A program made the translations under genes and the position numbers. Under the pieces are notes generated by a model. The model did not search any database and was not told the origin of the DNA. It saw only the letters and a list, made by a program, of their open reading frames with translations. This document shows, one piece after another, positions 1 through 8,219 of a DNA stretch of 52,674 bases (within the stretch, counting starts at the first letter, position 1; each line of letters begins with the position of its first letter). The stretch lies in assembly GCA_012964275.1 (NCBI GenBank), contig DTUG01000039.1, positions 3,779 through 56,452 on the forward strand, written 5' to 3'. The DNA comes from Fidelibacterota bacterium (lineage in GTDB: Bacteria > Fidelibacterota > Marinisomatia > Marinisomatales > UBA1611).

Positions 1-2
1 TT

Positions 3-230
3 CATGTTGGTGGTGAAGGAGGATTAATCTATGCAATAGGCTGGCAGGAGGATTACGCAGGAGGCCTGGGTGTGGTTGCTGGAGGGAATATGGACTATTG
101 GTTTACTGATCTTCCCCTTGCTTTGCGCTTTTTTGGCAATGGTTATATGATTCGACAGCCTAACGATAATTATACTGGTTTTGGGAATATTGGCGCAGCA
201 TTAATCGTTGTATTAAAACGGGGCGAATGA
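3..230 (+). CDS. Outer-membrane beta-barrel protein, C-terminal fragment
   Basis: This open frame enters from the left edge and ends at TGA 228-230, leaving 75 residues of C-terminus. The visible part alternates glycine-rich and aromatic/hydrophobic strands (AGGLGVVAGGNMDYWF, then LPLALRFFGNGY), typical of the last strands of an outer-membrane barrel. It aligns by eye with the C-terminus of the protein at 5405-7309: GGNMDYWFTDLPLALRFFGNGY against GGNLDYHFESLPVVFSFYGRGY, then a shared TG(F/W) and a glycine-rich last strand. The two are therefore paralogues. The function is unknown. The T9SS cargo gene starts 48 bp downstream on the same strand and could be co-transcribed. Confidence 0.75.
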   Translation, partial: HVGGEGGLIYAIGWQEDYAGGLGVVAGGNMDYWFTDLPLALRFFGNGYMIRQPNDNYTGFGNIGAALIVVLKRGE

Positions 231-278
231 TCATTATTAATTGATCCTTATAATTCTCTTTTTTTCATACGGATAAGT

Positions 279-1181
279 ATGAAGCGAATCTTTCCTTATG
301 TTTGCTGCATTCTCTTCGCCCAGGATGTCTATGAGGGACCCATTATGTTTTCCTACTCCGGCAGTGAAGGTGGAGATTTTAATACGGTGGTAGATGATTC
401 GACCAACCTGGGAGGTGCCTTAAACTTTTTTGGAGATGACTCATCCTCTTTCATAATGATGGGTGTATCTCCGCAGACTGAAAATGATTTTGATCTCTTT
501 GTGGCTGTGTTACAGGATACCAGTTTCCCTGTAGAAGAACGGACATGGGATATTCCTGGTATCGTTGACCCGCAAAACCCTTTAAGCGCTGAAGCGCTAC
601 TCATTTTCCTACCTGGGCTGGATTCAACATTCGTTACTCTATGGCTGGATTTCTTTACAGATACAACTAACATCAACGATTCGTTGGGTTTTGATTCATT
701 AACAACGGTTTTTTTTACCGAATTATTGGATGATATGTACCTTGGCATCGATGGTGACCTAGAAATCAGTGAAGTAACAGATTCTACTGTTTCGGGAAAT
801 TTTAATTGCAGTTTGTGGAAACCGCTTTTTTCATTTATCGATATAGATAGTGCTGAATTTCACTTTAGCAGAGTTGCTCTGCCAGCCCTTGCTGTTGCTG
901 AGAAGGATCCAGTACCAAAATTTTTACACTTGAGTAGAGTGTATCCAAATCCATTTAACCCCAAAACAACCATTTCATATAGTGTAAATATGAAGCAGGA
1001 CCTGGAAATCTCTGTTTTCAATTTAAATGGAGGAAAAATCAGAACCTTGACCAATACTTACCATCAGCCCGGGAATTATTCCATACAATTCAGCAGACAA
1101 AATCTTCCCAGCGGAATCTATATTATCAGATTGCAAAGCCGCACGGAGGTTCACACCCAAAAAATCACCATCATAAAATAA
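279..1181 (+). CDS. Secreted protein with T9SS-type C-terminal sorting domain
   Basis: The 300-residue protein starts with a short signal-like segment (MKRIFPYVCCILFAQ) and continues as an acidic, beta-rich body of about 200 residues that I do not recognise. The last ~85 residues are a classic type A C-terminal sorting domain of type IX secretion: a YPNPFNPKTTISYS motif, a strand with LEISVFNLNGGKIRTL, then GNYSIQF, LPSGIYIIRL and a lysine-bearing end. Such domains send proteins across the outer membrane and are cleaved or attached at the surface. The body has no visible catalytic motif. The cell should encode PorU/PorV-type machinery elsewhere; a PorQ-like protein is at 50270-51166. Confidence 0.85.
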   Translation: MKRIFPYVCCILFAQDVYEGPIMFSYSGSEGGDFNTVVDDSTNLGGALNFFGDDSSSFIMMGVSPQTENDFDLFVAVLQDTSFPVEERTWDIPGIVDPQNPLSAEALLIFLPGLDSTFVTLWLDFFTDTTNINDSLGFDSLTTVFFTELLDDMYLGIDGDLEISEVTDSTVSGNFNCSLWKPLFSFIDIDSAEFHFSRVALPALAVAEKDPVPKFLHLSRVYPNPFNPKTTISYSVNMKQDLEISVFNLNGGKIRTLTNTYHQPGNYSIQFSRQNLPSGIYIIRLQSRTEVHTQKITIIK

Positions 1182-1187
1182 AACCCC

Positions 1188-1517
1188 ATGCCAGCTGACA
1201 ATAAAAAAAACATATTAATTCATCATGAAACTGTAAATGATCTGTTGCTTTTGAAATGGGAAGATGGTTTTGAAGCAGTTCTGGAACTTAAAACCCTTCG
1301 GGAACATTGCCCTTGTGCTCACTGCGCTGGTGAAAAAGACGTATTCGGCAATATCTACAAAGGGGCGCCAGAACCAAAAACAGAAAGTAGTAATGCATTA
1401 TCGGGCATTCAACCAATTGGTTATTATGCCCTGAGGCCGTTTTGGATGGATGGCCATAATACCGGTATATATTCTTTTGAATTATTACGATCACTATGTG
1501 AAGAAAAACAGGATTAA
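1188..1517 (+). CDS. DUF971 (GBBH-like N-terminal domain) protein
   Basis: A 109-residue protein matching the small DUF971 family, which resembles the N-terminal domain of gamma-butyrobetaine hydroxylase. Visible family features are LLLKWEDGFEAVLELKTLREHCPCAHC near residues 14-45, with the clustered cysteines CPCAHC, and the C-terminal YALRPFWMDGHNTGIYSFELLR block. The cysteines probably bind metal or an iron-sulfur cluster; members often sit near Mrp/Fe-S genes, but here it lies 6 bp after the T9SS cargo gene. The exact role is unknown. Gene identity is secure at family level. Confidence 0.85.
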   Translation: MPADNKKNILIHHETVNDLLLLKWEDGFEAVLELKTLREHCPCAHCAGEKDVFGNIYKGAPEPKTESSNALSGIQPIGYYALRPFWMDGHNTGIYSFELLRSLCEEKQD

Positions 1518-1557
1518 AAACTCTAAATACATTTTAACTTTAATCTAATTTCTCAAT

Positions 1558-2574
1558 ATGAATTCACTCTTTGGCCAAAAATCATTATTCTACGCAAGAT
1601 GGATCCTGGTATCTGTACTGTATTTTTTATTTTCATGTACCAATAGAATTCCAGAAGAAGTTGACCCTATTAACATTCCACTGTCCGGTCCAATAACGGA
1701 TAGAAACGAGGAAATATCCGGGATGGATTGGTATGGTGATAACCTGATTCTGCTTCCGGAGAATTTGAATGGCTACCTATTTGTCATACCAAAATCCGAA
1801 CTGGATGCAAGAATTCATAATCAAGACACATCGGCTATCCTTCCTAAAAAAGTTGAATTTCTGACTCCGGATTATGGGAAAACTCTTCCCGGATTTGATT
1901 CTTTCGAAGCGATTGCTTTTCGAGGTGATGAAGTATATGTAACCATCGAAATCAGGTACCCAGATAGCATGGCAGCTGTACTCGCTAGAGGGCATATTGA
2001 TGAAAATACAATGGAAGTTACTATCCCAGAACAAAACCTGATTGAACTCGCTGTTCCTTCATTTGTAGACAATATGTCCTACGAGTCACTTGTGATTGAT
2101 CAAAACACCATCTATGCTTTCTTTGAAGCAAATGGCGACAGCCTTGTAAATGATCCTTATGCCCTCGCGAGTTCGCTTCCCGGAGACAAACTCGAGAAAA
2201 TTCCAATTTTTCCCCTGGAATACCGGATAGCAGACGCAACTCAGCTAGATAGCAGGAAGTGTTTTTGGATCATAAATTATTTCTATCCCGGTGACAGAGA
2301 AACTATCAGACCAGCGCAAGATTTATTGGCAAAAAAATATGGAGAGGGCCCAACCCACAGCAAATCCGACCGGGTTGAACGACTGGTTGAATTTAAATTT
2401 ACAGGTAAAAAATTTATTTTAACCAGAACAGCACCATTGGAGCTTAAACTGGAAGGTGAAAAGATTTCACGAAAATGGGAGGCTTTAGCCCGTTATGATA
2501 ATGAAGGATTCCTGATTGCTACAGATAAATACCCAACCACGATACTTGCTTTCATACCATTCGGTTCCCGTTGA
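1558..2574 (+). CDS. Predicted lipoprotein, possible beta-propeller (phytase/esterase-like)
   Basis: A 338-residue protein with an N-terminal hydrophobic stretch ending in LFSCTN, a plausible lipobox with Cys27, so it is probably anchored in the membrane facing the periplasm. The body carries recurring motifs such as ISGMDWYGDNLILLPE, FDSFEAIAFRGDEVYVTIE and WEALARYDNEGFLIATD. These recall blades of the 'esterase-like activity of phytase' propellers, in which EG(L/I)A-type strands bind ligands. That similarity is by eye only. The last codon and stop overlap the TTG start of the phosphodiesterase gene (TTGA), so the two are likely translated together and may act on related periplasmic substrates. 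Confidence 0.6.
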   Translation: MNSLFGQKSLFYARWILVSVLYFLFSCTNRIPEEVDPINIPLSGPITDRNEEISGMDWYGDNLILLPENLNGYLFVIPKSELDARIHNQDTSAILPKKVEFLTPDYGKTLPGFDSFEAIAFRGDEVYVTIEIRYPDSMAAVLARGHIDENTMEVTIPEQNLIELAVPSFVDNMSYESLVIDQNTIYAFFEANGDSLVNDPYALASSLPGDKLEKIPIFPLEYRIADATQLDSRKCFWIINYFYPGDRETIRPAQDLLAKKYGEGPTHSKSDRVERLVEFKFTGKKFILTRTAPLELKLEGEKISRKWEALARYDNEGFLIATDKYPTTILAFIPFGSR

Positions 2575-3806
2575 AATCAATACACAATAACCTGTTGTTT
2601 TTAACTGTACTTCTTACTTTTTTATTAGCCAGTGAGCAAAAAAATGATCAGTATGTACTGTTAATCTCTTTTGACGGATTCCGAGCTGACTATTTAGACT
2701 GGTATGATACACCTAACTTTGACAGGTTTTCAAAAAATGGAGTTCGTGCTTCTGGCATGAAACCTTCTTTTGTTACTAAGACATTTCCGAATCATTACAG
2801 CATTGCCACGGGGATGTATGTTGAAAACCATGGTCTAATCGGGAATAAATTTTATGATCAGCAACTGGATGATTACTATACCCTACGGGAAAGGGATAAG
2901 GTGGAAGATGCTAGATTTTATGATGGAGAACCAATCTGGGTTACAGCGGAAAAACAGGGTGTAAAAGCAGCATCATTTTTTTGGGTTGGTTCCGAAGCAC
3001 CTATTGGCAGTGTTTATCCCAGCAGATGGAAGCGCTATGATCATGGATTCCCTTTCATTGGACGGATAGATTCGATTGTACAATGGTTTGCCCTGCCGAT
3101 ACTTGAAAGGCCAAGACTGTGCCTACTCTATTTTCATCAACCTGATGCCACAGGTCATGATTTTGGCCCCAGAAGCCCCGAGACTGAAGCAATGGTAATA
3201 AAAATGGATTCCTTATTTGGTGTTCTTATTGAAAAAACGAGCGAGTTGGAAATTTATCCACAATTAAATATTATCGCTGTGTCCGATCACGGTATGGCAG
3301 AGATCAGTTCGGATAGAACGGTCAATCTTTCAAAGCATACGAATATGGGAGCCATCATTCATGAAGGAACCGACCCTTACGCCATGCTGTACAGTGAAAA
3401 TAAAGCAGAGGTTGAAAAAGCAGTCATCGCTTTGAAAAAAGTGCCCCATATTTCCGTTTACCTGAAAAATGAGATCCCGGACCGGTTTCATTTTAAAAAT
3501 CATTATCGCATCAAGGATGCATTGGTATTAGCTGACGAGGGCTGGTATATCAACAACCAGGCCATCAGCACTTCTTCCACAGCGGGTGCATATGTACACA
3601 CGGGAGGAACCCATGGTTATGATAATGATCTAAAAAGCATGCATGCCATTTTCCTTGCTCAAGGGCCTGCTTTCAAGATCAACTACAGTTCCTCTGTTAT
3701 AAATAATATCGATATTTATCCATTGATTGCCCACATTTTGAAATTGGAGCCATTTTCCGGGATTGATGGAAAGCTGGAAAACGTTCAGGGATTATTGAAA
3801 CAGTAA
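2571..3806 (+). CDS. ENPP-type alkaline phosphodiesterase/nucleotide pyrophosphatase
   Basis: A 411-residue secreted member of the type I phosphodiesterase/nucleotide pyrophosphatase family (alkaline phosphatase superfamily). It starts at TTG 2571, overlapping the previous stop, and has a signal peptide (LLFLTVLLTFLLAS). Metal and catalytic motifs are complete: SFDGF (Asp35), the nucleophile Thr71 in KTFPNH, HQPDATGHDFGP, SDHGM and GGTHGYDN. Family members cleave phosphodiester or pyrophosphate bonds of nucleotides, dinucleotides or lipid head groups using two zinc ions. The periplasm is the likely site. Coupling to the upstream lipoprotein suggests a phosphate or nucleotide scavenging pair. 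The exact substrate cannot be read from sequence. Confidence 0.9.
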   Translation: MKSIHNNLLFLTVLLTFLLASEQKNDQYVLLISFDGFRADYLDWYDTPNFDRFSKNGVRASGMKPSFVTKTFPNHYSIATGMYVENHGLIGNKFYDQQLDDYYTLRERDKVEDARFYDGEPIWVTAEKQGVKAASFFWVGSEAPIGSVYPSRWKRYDHGFPFIGRIDSIVQWFALPILERPRLCLLYFHQPDATGHDFGPRSPETEAMVIKMDSLFGVLIEKTSELEIYPQLNIIAVSDHGMAEISSDRTVNLSKHTNMGAIIHEGTDPYAMLYSENKAEVEKAVIALKKVPHISVYLKNEIPDRFHFKNHYRIKDALVLADEGWYINNQAISTSSTAGAYVHTGGTHGYDNDLKSMHAIFLAQGPAFKINYSSSVINNIDIYPLIAHILKLEPFSGIDGKLENVQGLLKQ

Positions 3807-3808
3807 AA

Positions 3809-4558
3809 TTATTTATTCGACTTTGCTTGGTCTGCCACTGCCTGCATTGCCGCTTTAATCTTTTCCTTGTCTCCCAGATAATACTTCCGAATCGGTCCTA
3901 GCTCATCATCCAATTCATATACCAGCGGAGTTCCAGTTGGAATATTGAGGGTTACAATTTCTTCATCAGATACATTATCCAAGTATTTTACCAATGCCCG
4001 TAACGAATTGCCATGGGCACAAATCAACACTTTTTTTTCTTTTTGAAGAACCGGAACAATGGATCCATGCCAATAAGGTAGAAAACGTTCCACTGTATCC
4101 TTCAAGCATTCACTGACGGGAAGGTCCTCGGTATCCAAATCAGCATACCGGCTATCAAACTGCGGGTGTCGTTTGTCTTCCAAGTTTAAAGTCGGTGGAG
4201 GAATATCATAACTGCGACGCCAGATATGTACCTGTTCTTCACCAAACTTCTCTGCTGTTTCTGCTTTATTCAGCCCTTGAAGAGCACCGTAATGCCGCTC
4301 ATTTAAACGCCAGTTTCGATACACTGGAATCCACATGAGATCCATCTCATCCAGTGCCAGCCATAGTGTGCGGATAGCTCGAGTCTGTACCGATGTATAG
4401 GCCAGATCAAAGGTATATCCATCTTCGTTCAGGATTCGGCCTGCTGATTGCGCTTCTTCAATGCCTTTAGGAGTCAAATCCACATCGGTCCAGCCAGTGA
4501 AGCGGTTCTCCAGATTCCACTGGCTCTCGCCATGGCGCAATAAAACCAGTTTTATCAT
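3809..4558 (-). CDS. gpmA: 2,3-bisphosphoglycerate-dependent phosphoglycerate mutase
   Basis: A 249-residue glycolytic enzyme interconverting 3- and 2-phosphoglycerate in the cytoplasm. The phosphohistidine motif LLRHGESQWN (His9) opens the protein, followed by NRFTGWTDVDLTPKG, YTSVQTRAIRT, the WRLNERHYGALQGLNKAETAEKFGE block and VLICAHGNSLRALVKYL with the second catalytic histidine. Length and motifs match the dPGM family throughout. It converges with the phosphodiesterase gene with 2 bp between stops and is divergent from yedK across an 84-bp spacer. Confidence 0.97.
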   Translation of the reverse strand: MIKLVLLRHGESQWNLENRFTGWTDVDLTPKGIEEAQSAGRILNEDGYTFDLAYTSVQTRAIRTLWLALDEMDLMWIPVYRNWRLNERHYGALQGLNKAETAEKFGEEQVHIWRRSYDIPPPTLNLEDKRHPQFDSRYADLDTEDLPVSECLKDTVERFLPYWHGSIVPVLQKEKKVLICAHGNSLRALVKYLDNVSDEEIVTLNIPTGTPLVYELDDELGPIRKYYLGDKEKIKAAMQAVADQAKSNK

Positions 4559-4642
4559 ATATAATCTTTTATTGACATTGTGCTCGTTTAAAATTCCTCA
4601 GTCTATTTTATTTGCGAAAGAATTATTTTGTAGATTGTTTCC

Positions 4643-5338
4643 ATGTGTGGTCGAAAAACATTGACCCGTGATATGCAGTCTATTATTCAGGAACTGGCTA
4701 TTGATGAATGGATCGACCCTGACAGTTATACTGCCAGTTATAATATCGCACCCACGCAACGATCGCCTATCCTGTTCTTTGAAAACTCTCAGAGGATAGT
4801 AAAATCGATGCAATGGGGTCTTATCCCAAGCTGGTCTAAAGACAAAACGGTCAGTTCTAAAATGATCAACGCCAGATCAGAAACATTAACTGAAAAACCA
4901 TCTTTTCAAAACCTGCTGGCAAAGAATCGTTGTATTGTAATCACCGACGGGTATTATGAATGGAAATCCAGCAGGAATAAAAAGCAGCCTTATTATTTTC
5001 ATCATCCCCAAAAACGCCTGCTCCTTTTGGCCGGACTCTGGTCATCCTGGACGTCATCAGATGGAAACAAAATCTTGACCTACACCATCATTACCACGCA
5101 TCCTAGGAAAGATTTTTCTCACATACATAACCGCATGCCAGTAATTCTGGATCCAACTTCAATGGCAACCTGGATAGATGTGGAATCGTATTCGTTTAAC
5201 GATACAGTGGATATGTTGGGCCCCTGTCCGTATCCCTTAGTCGTCTACCCAGTCAGCCAAGAAGTTAACAGCCCTCGAAACAACTCACCGGATTGCATTA
5301 TAAATATCAGTGATACATCAACTTTAGATTTGTTCTGA
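4643..5338 (+). CDS. yedK: SOS response-associated peptidase (YedK/HMCES family)
   Basis: A 231-residue SRAP-domain protein that shields abasic sites in single-stranded DNA by forming a thiazolidine crosslink. The start is fixed by the family rule that Cys2 is catalytic: the protein begins MCGR. Further hallmarks are YNIAPTQRSPIL, WGLIPSWSKD, MINARSETLTEKPSF, the DGYYEWK block with the active-site glutamate, and the HNRMPVIL stretch with the catalytic histidine. It stands alone, divergent from gpmA. I saw no clear LexA box in the short upstream spacer. Confidence 0.95.
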   Translation: MCGRKTLTRDMQSIIQELAIDEWIDPDSYTASYNIAPTQRSPILFFENSQRIVKSMQWGLIPSWSKDKTVSSKMINARSETLTEKPSFQNLLAKNRCIVITDGYYEWKSSRNKKQPYYFHHPQKRLLLLAGLWSSWTSSDGNKILTYTIITTHPRKDFSHIHNRMPVILDPTSMATWIDVESYSFNDTVDMLGPCPYPLVVYPVSQEVNSPRNNSPDCIINISDTSTLDLF

Positions 5339-5404
5339 ACAAAAAAGATATTGCAATGCTAATTAAATTTCAAGCAATCTGATAAATAGAAACGAGATAG
5401 TATT

Positions 5405-7309
5405 TTAGTCGGATCTTATTGATCCAAATAATTTACCTAAATCAAGCCCTAAGCCTATCCCAACTGAAGCCCAACCAGTGAATATCTCATCTTTTGGGAC
5501 ACCATAACCTCGGCCATAAAAAGAAAAAACAACCGGCAGAGACTCAAAATGATAATCCAAATTACCGCCTACCGCAATACCAAATCCAGTGTGGTAGGAG
5601 CCAACAGTTAATGTAATAGCTTTACTTAATCTATTTCCGCCCAAAGGCACCAGTTTATCAAGATTCAGGTGCGCGCCCAGTAGATACGCTGTTCCTTGAA
5701 ATGTGATTGTGTCAATGGCAGATGATTGGAAAAAATAATTGAAAACCTCTATGACCATGTTTGTTTGAACTGGGCCGATGTTCATCTGAAAGGGCGTTAG
5801 AATAGATATGCCTATCGATGCTTTAGTTGTATCGAAATCTTCTTTCAACAAAGTATCTACGGAGACAGGATAGCTCCATTGAACAAGGATGCTGGATTCA
5901 GTGGCTATTTTCTTGGCTACTGCCACAGTGACCGCGCCCTCATCTACAACATCCTCATAAGGTTTCAATAGATCGGGGTTCATATCTCCAAAGTTCGCCC
6001 CCAAAGCCAACCCAAGGCTACCCCAGCCGGTAGTTGTATTCTCACCGAACTCGTTAAATGCCGCAAATGATTGAGCATAGACACCCATGTATAGCCGGCT
6101 GGGCAATAAATGATAGCCAATCGACGTACTAAGTGATAATCCATACCCATCAGATAGCATACCAGCGCCAACCCGGAAAGCTGCTTCAAGATTTTCAGGT
6201 ACCCAGTCATATTTTATATCAAGATTATACTGCATTGCAGCCAAGGCACCGATCCCCTCGATAAAAGCATTTGTATCAGCCAGGGCCATTTTATAGGAAA
6301 CTAATTCCATCCCCAAACTTAAATTCATTCCTCTAATGGTCATGTTGCCCCGCGGAGCAAAAAATATTCCAAAGATTGGATAGGGAATAGAGTCACTTAT
6401 GGATGATTCTAACAATAGTGGAAATCCGTACCAGCCTACACCTAACACAGGGCTGATATATGTAATTGTGTCTTCCTCAATTTCAATATCTTCCACGATC
6501 ATTATAGTATCAGGTTTCCATTCAAAACGGTAGGCATTTTCGTCTGGGTAAGAAAGTTGCATAATACGACTCTCAATTTCTCGGCCAGTCCCATCAAAAA
6601 TTGTTTTAATTGTTTCTTCCTGATCGAGATAAGTATCAAATCGAACTGTTTGAATCAGCTGGTCTTGGGAATCTTTATAATGAATTTCTCTTAACCATTC
6701 TCCATTTTCCATGAACAGAAGATGGCGACCCACTAGACTGCTGTTGGACCGAAAATAGGATGAGCGAATGGTCTCCATAGATAATTCTGAATCGATCCGC
6801 TGGTGATAGTAAAACCGGTAGAAATAATACAGAATACCTTTATCATCAAAAATATCTACTCTGGATGGACGGCCATCATTGGTGCTTTTTACTTTTGCCA
6901 TCCACCCGGATTTCACCTCACTCAATTTATGGGAAAATAATAAACTGTCAATTCTGGTGATCATACCATTCTTGTGAAACTGGATGCTATATTCGGATCG
7001 GGTACCGGAACGATTCCAAAGCAGATGCCAAGAGTCTACGGGCTTACCGTCTTTATCGTACTGGGTAACAGTTTTAATACGGCCATTCCGGTCCCACTGA
7101 GTTTCATAAAAGGGCTGTGCAATATAAAAGTCCCTTGAGTGCTCGCCTTCGAGCAGACGACGATATGGATTCCAATAGCTATAATATTTTACTGGCTTAA
7201 GTCGTCTCTCATTCTGCTGCTGTGCTACGTTATCAGAAGAAGAAAATAAGAAACTGGCACATAGCCCTAGAAAAATAAAACGCAGCCTGAAGGTCTGGCG
7301 ACCGCCTAT
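5405..7309 (-). CDS. Outer-membrane barrel protein with YD/MORN-like N-terminal repeats; candidate ATA start
   Basis: The first ATG in frame (6964) would give 519 residues without a signal peptide. The frame stays open for another 350 bp to a stop at 7322-7324 and encodes RLRFIFLGLCASFLFSSS, a convincing signal peptide. No ATG, GTG or TTG precedes it. The best start is ATA at 7309-7307, four bases after a GGGGGG run and overlapping the upstream TAG stop as ATAG; CTG at 7321 or 7285 are alternatives. Residues ~30-260 hold repeats of the kind WDRNGRIKTVTQYDKDGKPV, VDIFDDKGILYYFYRFYY and TIFDGTGREIESR. The C-terminal ~330 residues are a glycine/aromatic barrel paralogous to the fragment at 3-230. 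It is last in the dnaG operon. Function unknown. Confidence 0.7.
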   Translation of the reverse strand: MGGRQTFRLRFIFLGLCASFLFSSSDNVAQQQNERRLKPVKYYSYWNPYRRLLEGEHSRDFYIAQPFYETQWDRNGRIKTVTQYDKDGKPVDSWHLLWNRSGTRSEYSIQFHKNGMITRIDSLLFSHKLSEVKSGWMAKVKSTNDGRPSRVDIFDDKGILYYFYRFYYHQRIDSELSMETIRSSYFRSNSSLVGRHLLFMENGEWLREIHYKDSQDQLIQTVRFDTYLDQEETIKTIFDGTGREIESRIMQLSYPDENAYRFEWKPDTIMIVEDIEIEEDTITYISPVLGVGWYGFPLLLESSISDSIPYPIFGIFFAPRGNMTIRGMNLSLGMELVSYKMALADTNAFIEGIGALAAMQYNLDIKYDWVPENLEAAFRVGAGMLSDGYGLSLSTSIGYHLLPSRLYMGVYAQSFAAFNEFGENTTTGWGSLGLALGANFGDMNPDLLKPYEDVVDEGAVTVAVAKKIATESSILVQWSYPVSVDTLLKEDFDTTKASIGISILTPFQMNIGPVQTNMVIEVFNYFFQSSAIDTITFQGTAYLLGAHLNLDKLVPLGGNRLSKAITLTVGSYHTGFGIAVGGNLDYHFESLPVVFSFYGRGYGVPKDEIFTGWASVGIGLGLDLGKLFGSIRSD

Positions 7310-8217
7310 GCGACCCCCCAGCTAATCAACATGATTAGCAGAAAAAAAAGGCTAAATCCAATCCAACTTCCAGCATTTATACTACGCTGGTATGCCAGCA
7401 CCTCCTCATCCAGGCTTTGGTAGTTTAAAACAATTTCCTGCTCCTGTCCCTCATCAACGAACACATCTAATAATCCCATACGCAGAATATTGTCCATCAT
7501 TTTATCCTGAGGAGTTCGTGGAGCAGGCGTAAGTGCCGGGTCCGTGGGGAAATAGCCCACCTGATGCCAGCCAGGAAGAACATCTATCGCATATTCCAAG
7601 GGTGTTTTGCCCACCAGTTGATTGTCTACATAAATGGGAAGCCCTTCAGTATCGCAGAGAATTCGGATACTTGATCGTTCCCTGGCTTCTTTCCAAGATG
7701 ATGGATGCCGCCAGCGATCTTTCATCACATCAAAAGTGTCAGGTAATTCCTCAACAATGAACGACTGCACCAACTCGCCTTCATCCTGCGTTTCATCAGT
7801 CTCATCTGTAACATAATCAAGAATGACTATCAGGTTTTTTCCTTTCGCATGACGGATAAGTTGATATGAATCCAGGTCGCGTGCAGTGTGAAAAATAATC
7901 TGCACAGACCCATCCGTGTCAGCGGTTTCAAGAGAAAGAAGAGGATAATTATATTCTTTCTCAAATATATCAGGTGAGGGCAGGGATATATTGAAAAGAC
8001 TCAGGGTAAACCATTTTTGCCCGTCAATCCATCCAGAAATATCATCCCGGTCAATGGGTTGATCAAACATCATGGTGACCTCTACACCAGTGGGTTCTGA
8101 TACTATATCAGCATGAATGATTTCTGTTCGCGGCTGCCCTTTTGTAAAAGATAAAAAAATAAAAAAGATTGATGTTAACCAAAACCTCTGCCGAATCATC
8201 AGGGCGGTATGAGGCAT
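7306..8217 (-). CDS. Periplasmic protein with AMIN-like and PEGA-like domains, C-terminal membrane anchor
   Basis: A 303-residue protein. A signal peptide (FWLTSIFFIFLSFTKG) is followed by a beta-rich region at residues ~32-135 (VEVTMMFDQPIDRDDISGWI, WFTLSLFN, VQIIFHTARDLDSYQLIRH) resembling AMIN-type domains, which bind peptidoglycan or secretin partners in other proteins. A PEGA-like repeat follows near residues 180-230 (GLPIYVDNQLVGKTPLEY, then LPGWHQVGYF). The last 20 residues form a membrane segment (WIGFSLFFLLIMLISW). The downstream gene start overlaps its stop. The adjacent upstream protein has the same architecture, so the two arose by duplication. The role is unknown; a cell-wall or envelope-binding function is inference. 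Confidence 0.7.
   Translation of the reverse strand: MPHTALMIRQRFWLTSIFFIFLSFTKGQPRTEIIHADIVSEPTGVEVTMMFDQPIDRDDISGWIDGQKWFTLSLFNISLPSPDIFEKEYNYPLLSLETADTDGSVQIIFHTARDLDSYQLIRHAKGKNLIVILDYVTDETDETQDEGELVQSFIVEELPDTFDVMKDRWRHPSSWKEARERSSIRILCDTEGLPIYVDNQLVGKTPLEYAIDVLPGWHQVGYFPTDPALTPAPRTPQDKMMDNILRMGLLDVFVDEGQEQEIVLNYQSLDEEVLAYQRSINAGSWIGFSLFFLLIMLISWGVA
7314..7319 (-). promoter_or_regulatory. G-run ribosome-binding site ahead of candidate ATA start
   Basis: On the minus strand a GGGGGG run sits four bases (TCGC) upstream of the ATA at 7309-7307. It lies inside the last codons of the upstream gene. It is the only SD-like element near the start of the signal-peptide-encoding frame and is one argument for initiation there. 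Confidence 0.4.
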
Positions 8218-8219
8218 AG

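Noticed and set aside
353..748. 131-codon minus-strand ORF opposite the T9SS cargo gene
   Set aside because: It is a mirror of a well-supported gene; the protein has no recognisable features and is Ser/Lys-biased as antisense frames often are.
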